Below, one piece after another: positions 54,960-64,000 of a stretch of 64,000 bases of DNA (position 1 is its first letter; every line of letters begins with the position of its first letter). The notes beneath the pieces are model-generated. The model had not been told where the DNA came from and made no database searches. It saw only the letters and a program-made list of their open reading frames with translations. The DNA comes from Diabrotica undecimpunctata (lineage: Eukaryota > Arthropoda > Insecta > Coleoptera > Chrysomelidae). The position numbers and the translations under genes were made by a program. The DNA is taken from contig NC_092809.1 in assembly GCF_040954645.1 (NCBI RefSeq), positions 78,012,935 to 78,076,934 of the forward strand, in the 5' to 3' direction.

Positions 54960-55870
54960 TTCTCCAACTTTAGCTATAGCATTTCCTAATGTTTCTTCCT
55001 ATTTAGAAATCATAGCTGAAAATTATTTCTTCCAATCTAATTTTAATATTCTTTATTCCCAAACCAAAATTTATTTCCCTACTTTTAATGATAACAACGC
55101 CATTCAACTTCAGAAACAACTTACCAAATTTGATAATCCATATAAGATTTTCACTGATGGGTCAAAATCCATTTTAGGAGTTGGTTGTGCGGTATATATC
55201 CAAAACAATCAAGAATACATTATGTTTAAATTAAACCAACAATGTTCCATTTATTCCGCAGAACTATGTGCAATATATCAAGCTCTGGAATGGACTATTG
55301 AGAAGAAAATGTGTGATCAACAAATAGTAATCCTGTCGTATTCAAAATCTGTGTTGTCTGCTTAAGATAATTCGCATAAGCATATATACAAAAACAGTAT
55401 TATCGTCAACATTTTAGAAAATCAATTAAAGACATTTAAAAGAAATAATTCAGTCTCTTTATTTGGGCAAAGGGACATGCTGGTATCTCGGGTAACACCA
55501 AAACAGATTATTTTGCTAAAGAAGCAGCTTCAAAAGGATTAGAAATTAGTTGGTTCAATAGAAGTGATTTAGTCTCCCTGCGTAAATAAGAATTAAAAGA
55601 AAACTGGGAAATTGAATGGAATGCTTTCTGTAACAGAAGTAACAACCGTTATAGAAAAATTCATCCTGTTTTACCTACTGTGCCTTTTTCTGCAAGAAGT
55701 CATCCCAATAGAAGAGTATATTCAATGTTTGTTAGATGCCTTGTTAATCACGCTACTACCTCGTCCTCAGAGTCAATCTTTTACTTTATACATCTCTCGT
55801 CGCAATATTAGGCTTAACCAAATTTTTTGGGGCTATTTAAAAAGGACTGAAAGAAAAATTTAGGATGGAA
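54960..55870 (+). pseudogene. I-clade-like LINE RNase H and C-terminus
   Basis: Plus strand: YKIFTDGSKSILGVGCAVYI (first Asp), SIYSAELCAIYQALEW (Glu), ILSYSKSVLSA (D-S changed to Y-S, loss of the third acidic residue), then shifted WAKGHAGISGNTKTDYFAKE (the H-x-G-I-x-G-N and D motif). After it come VLPTVPFSARSHPNRRVYSM and FVRCLVNHA, the arginine-rich C-terminal part of I-type elements. Several stops (for example TAA near 55363). The reverse transcriptase is not visible upstream, so the copy is 5' truncated. It is on the opposite strand from the RNase H at 43420-43870 and diverged from it. Confidence 0.82.
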
Positions 55871-55979
55871 TGTTTAATGTGAATGTATAAATCTAGCTTT
55901 GTTCCCTCTGTCTATCGTTATGTTATATATTTACCTCCTAGCAGTTGCCTGTCTTGTATTGTAATAAAGTCGCTATGAA

Positions 55980-56806
55980 AGGCACCCCGACGTGAAAAGT
56001 ATGCCTATATTATGTAATCCCTTGTTGGTTCTAAATGTTCACTTTAGTTGGTTAGAGCCCTGAATGTAACGAATGAAAGTATGGTTTCTGGTCAATCTAC
56101 TGATTCTTGTGATACTGATGTTTACAATTTTTTAATTTACCTGTAGGCGAAGTACTATTTTGTTAACAAATGCAATAGATCACTACATCATTAACAAATT
56201 CAAGTAGTCAAATACATTATCGTGGCTGAATGGATTAAGTTATCCAAAGCCATTAATTAAATAAAAAAAACCTATGCTAGTAACAGTGAGGTTATATTAG
56301 TATCTTTTTTCCCTGTTGACCTACTCCACTTGTCAGGGGTTGGAATAAATATCTACTGGTGTTACATCTAAATCCAGTTTCACAATAAAATGTATAAAAC
56401 AAAATTTTAGAAGCTACTTTAAAAAGCACGTTTATTGCGTAACTCACTTTTCACTTCAGTACACAGACAACAGCTGTTTAATGTCGGGTGATTAAAATGA
56501 ACGCTTCTGATTGGCTGGACAGATGAATGCAAGTTTTGCAAATTAATGTTAAGGAGAATCGAGAAGTTTGGAAATAAGCGCCACGTTTAAAGCGTATTTT
56601 AAATAGGATATTGTGAGTTTTGAAGTATACCAATCTCAGAAACATGTCCATTTGAATAGGGAATATGAAACAAATGTGATCTGTTTTTGACTAGAAATTG
56701 TAGAATGAAGAATTAATTTTTCAGTTAGACCCCTCATTTATAAAAGCATAATAACCACAAATACACATGTTTTTTAGTTAAATCTTTCTTTTTTATTTGC
56801 TTTCCT
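55980..56806. other. No recognised gene
   Basis: AT-rich flank of the piggyBac-like element. Confidence 0.35.
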
Positions 56807-57134
56807 TTAACACGTTAACTGCCGATCTATTCTGGGTAGGTTTTAACCAAGAGCTGCTTACTGTTTTTGATACATAGACGTTTATTAATTAGTTTTTGGA
56901 AAAAATCGAATAAAGTAAGTATTTTTATGCCAAACCAAATGCACATATATACAGTAAAGGTTGGTGGTGAACGCGTCAGAGCGACACTGGCGCTCGGCTC
57001 TAGTATTTGTATACAGACGCCGTACGACGCGCTGGTGCGTTTTGTAAATAATATTGATAAATATCAGTTTTAATAGGAACATTTATTTACCAATACAAAA
57101 TAACATAAAATATAGATACATAAAACAAAAACTA

Positions 57135-58510
57135 AGGTTTAAATGTAGGATATTTGACAGCAATCCAGACAAAATCCATGGGTATCGTTACAGGTTTTGC
57201 ATTCATAAATTGTATATATACGGATATTTCGTTCGCTGTAAGTTTTACATCGTTTCCTCATAACTTTTTCCTTTAGATCTTTTACCTCTCGTTTTGTTAC
57301 TAGGTGATATTTTGTAACACGTTTGGTTTTTTTTTATTTTCGTTTGATGGCCTTGGCCGAACCAATTAGCCAGACAAACATGTTTGGTTTCAGAATTATT
57401 AATTTTTAAAAGTGATCCAACGAGTTCTAAACGAAATTCATAAAGACCAATCTTTTTTTCAGAATACTTGTTGTATAGTATTCTAAAAGTCTTCTAAAAG
57501 GTGCTAAACCGCTTTCTGTCCCTTTCTACCTGAATCGTCAAACATTCCAGAATAAACTAAAAATTTTAAAATTAGACGATTTGGTTCGGTCGACAATATA
57601 ACTTGATTCCATATTTATGCTTTTTGTTTTTTAAGTACTCTGTGTAATATTATTGACTCATCTCAGCTTAAATTACGATCAGGATAATAAACTTTTTTCC
57701 ATTCTGTTATTAAAAAAGTTTATCATCGATCTAATTTTATATATTCTGGTATGTTCAGGTATTTGTTCTCCCTCTTCTCGATTTTTAATAAAATGCAAAC
57801 AAGGCAGTATGACCATAAATCTGTTCCGGCCCATAAAAGTGGAAAAAATTGCATTAGCAAAAGGAGTATCTTTCTTTTTCCAATAATCCTCAATCCTAGG
57901 CAATGAAATGTGCTCCATATGTAAAATCAATCCTAAAAAGACTAACATCCTAGACAAGACTAGAATCCTAAAAGAAAATTCTAGAATGTATCGCCCCTGC
58001 ATTAAACAAGAAAACGTACTAGGCATACCTGTTAGTCTCATCACATATTTGGTGCAAAAATTCATCTGTAAGTAGCATTCGAAAAAAGTGAACTGGATTA
58101 TAATCGGAAACTTGTGTTAGTAACTCCTGGTGTTTTAAAAAAGAGAAATTTTTCATACCATCAAAATTTTCTTACCATTTCTTGCTTCCATCAACTTTAA
58201 CGAGTAGCTTAGTCTACAATTAAATATATTTTTATTAAAAAATTAATATTTGCATCTAATTTTATAACACACATTATCTTTCGTATCCGCAATAAGTGCT
58301 GTAGGTAAGTTATTTTCAATTTCATCCTCAGATTCTGGTAAATACTCACTGTCTGAATCGAGAATGTCATTAAATTCTTCATCTCTTGGTTCTAATAATC
58401 TCAACAGTTCTTCATCTGATCATTTTTTCATACCTAACTTTATTTTTTTATTTGAAATTGAGCTACTTGGTAAAATATCGTCATTTATATTATTTTTATT
58501 TATTTTAACA
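57135..58510 (-). pseudogene. piggyBac-like transposase, internally deleted
   Basis: Minus strand. The acidic N-terminus SDEELLRLLEPRDEEFNDIL lies near 58410-58350. The 58065-57679 frame reads FLGLILHMEHISLPRIEDYW, FMGRNRFMVILPCLHFIKNR and YKIRSMINFFNNRM, the conserved N-terminal part of the DDE_Tnp_1_7 domain. It then jumps to LKNKKHKYGIK-like and LKFLVYSGMFDDSG remnants near 57600, so most of the catalytic core is deleted. The end near 57200-57135 has YECKTCNDTHGFCLDCC, the cysteine-rich C-terminal domain that binds the element's ends. Excision normally leaves TTAA intact. Confidence 0.85.
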
Positions 58511-59109
58511 CTTCAATATGCACACCCTATGCCATTCAAATATAAACTAACCAAACGAGATGTATATATAAAGGAATCCAAATCATATTTAGGGGAAACG
58601 CTGAAAATATCCGGGTATTACCAAGCTTTATGATTCACGAATCTAAAAAATAGGAGAAATATCGAAATCTGGGAATTATTAATCTTTACACGGTTACTAA
58701 TCCTATAAAATAATATGCATTTGCAGTACTGTTAGTAATATTTACAATTATTACTAAGCCAAAAGATATAGACACCCTGTCGGGATAAAAAGTCGGAGAA
58801 CCAAGAATAAAATTAAAGAATTGATACCCCTAGTTACCTGCCTTTGAAATATAAAAGTCCCTGTTGTAGCGCCAGTGAAATAATCCAAGATCATAATCAA
58901 TAAAAGTCTGAACGCGCGAAAGCGTCGTCGGTGTCTAAAGCGGCCCCTAGACAGTCAATATTAGCGTCAATATTATTGTACCATATATTGCACAATAATT
59001 TAGTAGGCGAACATAGACGAATCAATATTATTGCACAATAAATTAGTTCCCGACTAAAACTTGCGCTATCAACATGTGGAATAAAAAAACGGTGAGTTGT
59101 GTGGCTATC

Positions 59110-60832
59110 GCATTAGTTAGTAGCTTCACAAGGGACGAAAAAAATACGGGTGGATGAAAGAGTGGTCCAAAAAAAGAAATAAGTACACTCATGAAAACTT
59201 ATGAAATGATTTAGAATTAGCGAATCAAGTGATTTTCAAAACTTTCTGCGACTAAATAGTATATTTTTTGATGAACTATTAAAAATGGTTATACCTGGAA
59301 TTCAAAAAAGGGATACTGTTATGCGAGATGCTATCTCACCAAGCCAGCGTTTATCAATAACATTACGTTACCTAGCTACTGGAAATACCTTTGAAAATTT
59401 AAAATTCACAAGTGCTGTGTCACCACAATCCATAGGAATAATTGTAATGGAAACTTGCCAAGCTATAATAAACTGCCTGAAGGATTACATAAAGGTAAAT
59501 AACATTATTTAAAACACAAAACAAAATTTATTTGAAATATCTGAGTTTACTGTACATTTTATATTTTTATTGAAAAGTTGAAAAATAGTTACAAACAGTA
59601 GGGGACTCTTGACTTGTTCATAGTCTTTTGTTCGATTAGTAGTTGAGATCACTGTCAGAATAGAAAGAACTTGGTTGCACATTACCATATGGAGTAGATG
59701 TAGGAGGAAAAGTATTAATTTACACAGAATTCCTATGCAGTGTTCCCATTTGACCTTCAAATAATATGTCGTTAATGGCCTTTTTCGCAAAAATTTGTTG
59801 CTGAGGCGTAATTTTTTCAAGTTCTACTGCCAAGCAGAAGCAATTTTTTCATAATCAGTTTATGGTTGTTCAAGGTGTTTACGGGCTAAAGCTATTAATT
59901 GTTTGGACTCATCAAGTTTTCTCGCCACCTTTTGGTGGTCCCTCCTTTGTGCGCTGCTGTAAAGAAGAAAAACATTTATTAAATTTTTGTTTAGTAGTAT
60001 TAAGTTTGTATATTAACAATTTAACTTGTAATTGTAGTTGCCAACAACAGAAACTGAATGGAAAGCTATTGCCAATGGATTCAATGTTCAATGGAATTTT
60101 CCTAATTGTCTAGGAGCTGTAGATGGAAAGCATGTGGCAATCAAAAAACCTCCGCATACAGGCTTATATTATTACAATTACAAAAAGTTTTTTAGTATTG
60201 TAATGATTGAAGTTGTAAATAGCAATTACGAATTTATTTTAGTAGATGCAGGAATAAATGGACGAATATCAGACGGAGGCGTTTTGAATTATACTGCATT
60301 TGGAAAAGCATTCTCAGATAATTCACTTAAAATCCCAGAACTTGATCTGTCGCCAAATAGTCAAAAAATACTACCCTTTGTCTTTGCTAGAGATAACGCT
60401 TTTGCACTGACAGAAAATTTCATGAAACCTTACAGCCAAACAGGATGAACGATGGAAAAAAGAATTTTTAATTATCGACTTAGTCGTGCCCGTCGCATTG
60501 TGGAAAATTCATTTGGAATATTCGGTGTATTTCAACGACCTATTGCATTACCGCCTGAGAAAGCTTAAAACATCGTCTTATCATGTTGCTATTTACACAA
60601 TTATTTAAGAAGAAACCAGCCTCAGTCATACATGTTCAATTATTTTGTGGATGTAGAAGATTTTGAATCAGGAAATATTATTGAAGGAACTTGGAGAATA
60701 ACTGGACAATCAGTATCCCTTTGTACAACTCGTGCCAAAAATTCAGTCACTGCAGCAAAAAGTGTCAGAGATAATTATTGTAATTTTTTTAATAACGAGG
60801 GGCAGGTTTCATGGCAACATAAATTTGCTTAA
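59110..60832 (+). pseudogene. Harbinger transposase (HARBI1-like) with one intron
   Basis: Exon 1 (about 59110-59494) reads MKEWSKKRNKYTHEN, a stop, then after a 1-base shift FFDELLKMVIPGIQKRD and SPSQRLSITLRYLATGNTF. The intron has GTAAAT at 59495 and TTGTAG ending at 60037. Exon 2 continues in frame, LPTTETEWKAIANGFNVQW, with GAVDGKHVAIKKP (first Asp), VDAGINGRISDGGV (second Asp) and [13 protein letters not shown] (Glu), ending VSWQHKFA at stop 60830-60832. In-frame stops at 60446-60448 and near 60568 inactivate it, but all three catalytic residues remain. Splice sites and frame agree with the usual protein, so the intron call is well supported. Confidence 0.87.
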
Positions 60833-61330
60833 ATTGTAAACTTGAATTATTAAACTTTATATACTTACATTGATTATTGAAATAGTATTTGAATTATCAC
60901 TGTCCACATCGTTTATATTATTATCTGCTTCTTTCTTATCATTATCCCCTTCCTGTATAGTACCTTGTGAAGCACTAGGTTCGTCCTGATCCACGAGAAA
61001 CTGCATTTCGCTAAAATACCATAATGTTGGTTGAGTTACATCGTCTGTGCATGCACTACTTTTTTCCGAGTCCCTTATACGATGTACTTAATTCTTTTCT
61101 AAAGTTAGTACGCAATGAATTGAATTTTTTCACTAGCTGCAACTTATCAGCATCTGAATAATATTCTCTGTATTTTTGGAGCAATTGATCGTACTGTTCG
61201 TTTTTTTTATTTTATTACTATAATCTGTACTCTTGACATTCCACAAAGCCAGTAACAACCGATACACATCGATGCGCTCTATAATAAACTTTCTTTCTTC
61301 CCATTATCCCTTTGCAGACATATTTTTTTT
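59529..61330 (-). pseudogene. MADF-domain protein of the Harbinger element
   Basis: Minus strand. Near 61320-60870: [58 protein letters not shown] and TLWYFSEMQFLVDQDEPSAS, a MADF domain (W-x4-Y-S...FNSLR.NFRKEL...W.. ) as carried by two-gene Harbinger elements. A donor-like GTAAGTAT follows at 60868-60861. The C-terminal part resumes near 59860 with [18 protein letters not shown] and [12 protein letters not shown] after a CAG acceptor, inside the transposase intron. The partner protein is needed for nuclear import and end recognition in known Harbingers. A TGA near the start and a shift near 61210 break the frame, and the two exons are not in phase now. Confidence 0.72.
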
Positions 61331-61583
61331 GTCGTAACGCGATGTTTACAACAAGAGTGTTAAAATGAAACTGAACCAATATTGCACAATATTACTCACA
61401 GACGCCGCAATATGATTGACACAATATATTGCGCAATCATTCAATGTGATCTACAGACGATCAATGTATTGTACAATATAAATTATTGTCCAATATATTG
61501 ACAATAATATTGACCGTCTAGGGGCTGCTTTGACAAAGTCTTGTAGCGACGCGTCAGCGCGTTATCGGCAAGAAACGTGTTAA

Positions 61584-63276
61584 TTTTGTTCATAAGTGGC
61601 TATACGAAGAGTATAAGAAGTGTAAGGACACGAACTCACCTCCATCGAATATTTTTGTCCGTGAATATTTTACATATCCAAATTATAGACATTCCATTCG
61701 AAATTCATACAGATTTGTATCATACAGATACAAAATTCAAGGTTTTTTATTTATAGATTCTCTCAAACATGAGATTTCAAATTGAAGATTGTGCATAATA
61801 TCGTTGATATACGAATTTAGTCTATCATGCTATTCTCGGTTCGTTTGAAAACTTCGTTGTTTTGTATTCTATTTTTATCAAATAGTTCAAATTATTTTGC
61901 ATATCCAGTAATTTGTAATCATGTGTAAAAAGTTCAATACGCCTAGAAAGTATGTTGAAATTAGTAAATATTAATATACAGTTAATTATTTCATTTGAGT
62001 AATATATATCTGACTTGATGAGATATCTAACTTGAGGGTGCATTATAGTCCAGGGAAAGTTTTTATCAGGAGTTCTCAATACTCAGGTATTTAACGAGTT
62101 TTTGTGATAACATATATACCAATAACAAGCAAACTTATACGTTTTCTGCAGAAATTTCTGCGTAACTGGTTTTTTAATTATTAACAATTTAATGCGAAAA
62201 ATGCGATTTTTTCGAATTTTCGCTTGTCATTAAAAACATATCTATTTATACTTAAATATTGTTATGATTTTAAGATACCCAAGGCAAATCACAATTAGAA
62301 GAATAATAAAATGTTAATATCTTAATAATTGGTTATAGACATATCATGATTTAAAAAGATGAATATGATAACAATATTGAATAGATGTAGTGTTATAAAG
62401 GCACATTATAGTACTTAAATAGTTTTAATATGATTTTATTTAAAGTTATGCAATTCAAATGACATAACTTTCAAAACAAGTGACCCTGCATAAAGAATTC
62501 TGACTAAATACTATTAGAACTTGTAAATTTGTTTACTAGCCTTATCTCTATTTAAAATTTGAGCAATACCAAGAAGTTTCTTTTCAATTTAATGCATAAA
62601 AGTTATATCTTTGAAAGATGATTGTTCAAACATTTAAAGTTTCTCGATGTAGTTTGGAGAGACATTTTAATTGGCAGGATACATCCTATATTTTTGAATT
62701 TAGTTTGTAAATATATGAAATTAAGTTATACCAGATTTCAATGTTATAATACAAAACATTAGGTAGATCCAAATTAGAATTAATTAGCTAAAATTTAAGA
62801 AAGCATCATCCAGCAAATGATTTGTTAAAGTCATAATTTTGGGTAAATGTTAAAAGTCTATATAAGTTTGAACTTACAAGTTTCAGGCAAATAATTAATG
62901 CAAAATCAATTGGTAAAATCTTTATAAACAAGGTAAAAGTTATTTCAATACTCTACTTATACTAATTGTCTAAATATCTGAATTTTAATTTGTAGAAGTA
63001 AGAACAAAAACTATAAATTTTGGTGGCATGATGAAGTTCAAATGTCTGTAAAATGAGACATATAGAAAACTAATGTAGAAAATGTATTAAATATAATGCC
63101 AATATTCAATTTTACTCAAATAATAAAATTAAAACACCATTTAGGCATATATTTCGAAATTTTATACCAAAAGTAGATTTATTCTAAATATTTCTGATTT
63201 TCTGATTGGTCCATTTAAAATTTCAAAGCAAGAATTCTTTATTTTGTTTCATTTTAATTGGCGGAAAAGGGACGTC

Positions 63277-63281
<5 letters not shown>
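61584..63281. other. AT-rich sequence without recognised gene
   Basis: An 84-codon minus frame at 61825-62079 has no recognisable motif. The rest is AT-rich and featureless by eye. Confidence 0.4.
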
Positions 63282-63346
<65 letters not shown>

Positions 63347-63425
63347 TTTTTTATTTTCTGGGTTTGTTGGTCTGATGTAAATAAAACTATTTAAATTTTG
63401 CTTAAACGTTTCGGCAAATTTGTCA
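63282..63425. repeat. (TA)n tract followed by a Penelope-like terminus
   Basis: TA repeats from about 63282 to 63345, then about 60 bp later TTAAACGTTTCGGCAAATTT at 63401. The CGTTTCGGC motif after a TA tract resembles the 3' end arrangement of the Penelope-like copy at 21920-22100. Confidence 0.5.
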
Positions 63426-63639
63426 TTTTTAATACTTTAAACATTCCTATTCGAAAAGCCAACGAGTCAACACCTCGGCTTCTTCTAATAGTATTTCTAA
63501 TAATAAAACTTGTCAGTTAATGTGATTTGTTATCAAGTAATTATTGAAAGTGAAAAGTTTTTTGTGAAACAACTTGGTATGTAAACTTTATAATGATACA
63601 AACACACTAATAGGCCAGACATTGCGCCTGATTTTCATT

Positions 63640-64000
63640 AAATATTTTGGCATCCAGAATATTTAAAAATGCTTCTTCAACCCACCCCTCCAAGCTACGC
63701 AGCTGTTACCACATCAAAAACAACAAAACCTACACCGGCGATCACATCATATCCTAGCAGAAAGCAAGTGATAGTATTAAATGCTCTTCCGGATAAAGCT
63801 CTCTTCGATTACATTAAGGCGATCGGTGAAATCGTAACACCAAAGCGTATTACCCACGCTTATCGCATATCCAACCAACGCATTTGCATCTTTCTTGCTT
63901 CTATTTCTGACGTCGATATTCTTCTTAAAAACAATCCCGTTTAAAGTTTCCGTTAAAAATGAAATCGTCCACATCCGCAGACTCATTTCCCCAACTAAAA
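63640..64000 (+). pseudogene. LINE ORF1 (gag-like) N-terminal part, running off the window
   Basis: Plus-strand frame from the ATG at 63669 reads PSYAAVTTSKTTKPTP, then KQVIVLNALPDKALFDYIKA, ITHAYRISNQRICIFLASIS and DVDILLKNNPV. The hydrophobic 'R-I-S-x-x-R-I-C-I-F-L' strand and following pattern match the RNA-binding-like N-terminal domain of ORF1 in I/jockey-group LINEs. The frame stops at 63942-63944, but in another frame VSVKNEIVHIRRLISPTK continues the same domain to the window end, so a 1-base shift is present. Only the first about 110 residues are in the window. Confidence 0.65.

Larger units (their letters stand above)
58937..61531 (+). mobile_element. PIF/Harbinger element (about 2.6 kb)
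   Basis: Left end AAAGCGGCCCCTAGACAGTC and right end (read inwards) AAAGCAGCCCCTAGACGGTC are inverted repeats. Internally the similarity continues as TCAATATTA...GTCAATATwATTG. Subterminal copies of GACGr-TCAATrTTATTG-CACAAT occur near 59015-59050, 61425-61475 and 61380. They are likely transposase- or Myb/MADF-binding sites, as known for Harbingers. It holds two genes, a DDE transposase (plus) and a MADF-type DNA-binding protein (minus). I could not settle the 3-bp target duplication expected for this superfamily. Confidence 0.85.
56811..61579 (-). mobile_element. piggyBac-like element carrying a nested Harbinger
   Basis: TTAA at 56807-56810 and again at 61580-61583 flanks inverted ends: left CACGTTAACTGCCGAT, right (read inwards) CACGTTTCTTGCCGAT. 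TTAA is the exclusive target of piggyBac elements. Between the ends lies a minus-strand piggyBac-like transposase remnant (57135-58510). The right part of the element is occupied by a separate Harbinger element (58937-61531), leaving only 48 bp of piggyBac sequence at the right edge. Without the insertion the element would be about 2.2 kb. Confidence 0.82.

Overview
The window looks like a transposon-dense, AT-rich stretch of an arthropod genome, probably an insect and possibly a beetle. The species guess is inference from the element mix and base composition. I recognise no host gene. Every protein I can name comes from a mobile element, and almost all copies carry stops, frameshifts, deletions or insertions.

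Layout. 0-7 kb holds remnants of several non-LTR retrotransposons (LINEs), an R1-like 3' end, a hAT-type MITE with its 8-bp duplication, a Penelope-like reverse transcriptase fragment and a Tc1/mariner (D41D) copy. 8.3-18.1 kb is a nest. Two diverged copies of one Tc1/mariner-like transposase family have an unusually long second-D to E spacing (79 and 81 residues). One of them (12850-15912) has long inverted ends and a TA duplication, and it splits a LINE between endonuclease and reverse transcriptase. An 873-bp TA-flanked element at 17182-18054 sits in a terminal fragment that looks related to the same family. 18.8-20.5 kb is a jockey-like reverse transcriptase.

22-31.6 kb (minus strand) is a hybrid Ty3/gypsy structure. 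A 5' LTR, gag, protease and reverse transcriptase of one element run, inside one open frame, into the gag of a second element, which continues to integrase and a 3' LTR stub. A truncated Penelope-like GIY-YIG element, bordered by TA microsatellites, cuts that 3' LTR. 32-43 kb holds fragments of LINEs, a second R1-like tail, Penelope-like ends and a piggyBac fragment. 43.4-48.1 kb is an I-clade-like LINE interrupted by an almost complete 3-kb LINE. 49-54 kb has dispersed repeats, a tRNA-His-like pseudogene, a deleted THAP/P-element-like gene and a foldback element of about 770 bp.

56.8-61.6 kb is the clearest nest. A PIF/Harbinger element (58937-61531) carries a spliced DDE transposase on the plus strand and a MADF-type gene on the minus strand whose exons interleave with it. 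It lies inside a piggyBac-like element (56811-61579) bounded by TTAA on both sides. The right edge has the start of a LINE ORF1.

How the parts relate: the genes are independent selfish elements, not a pathway. The useful signal is insertion order. Younger elements can be read out because they interrupt recognisable older frames.
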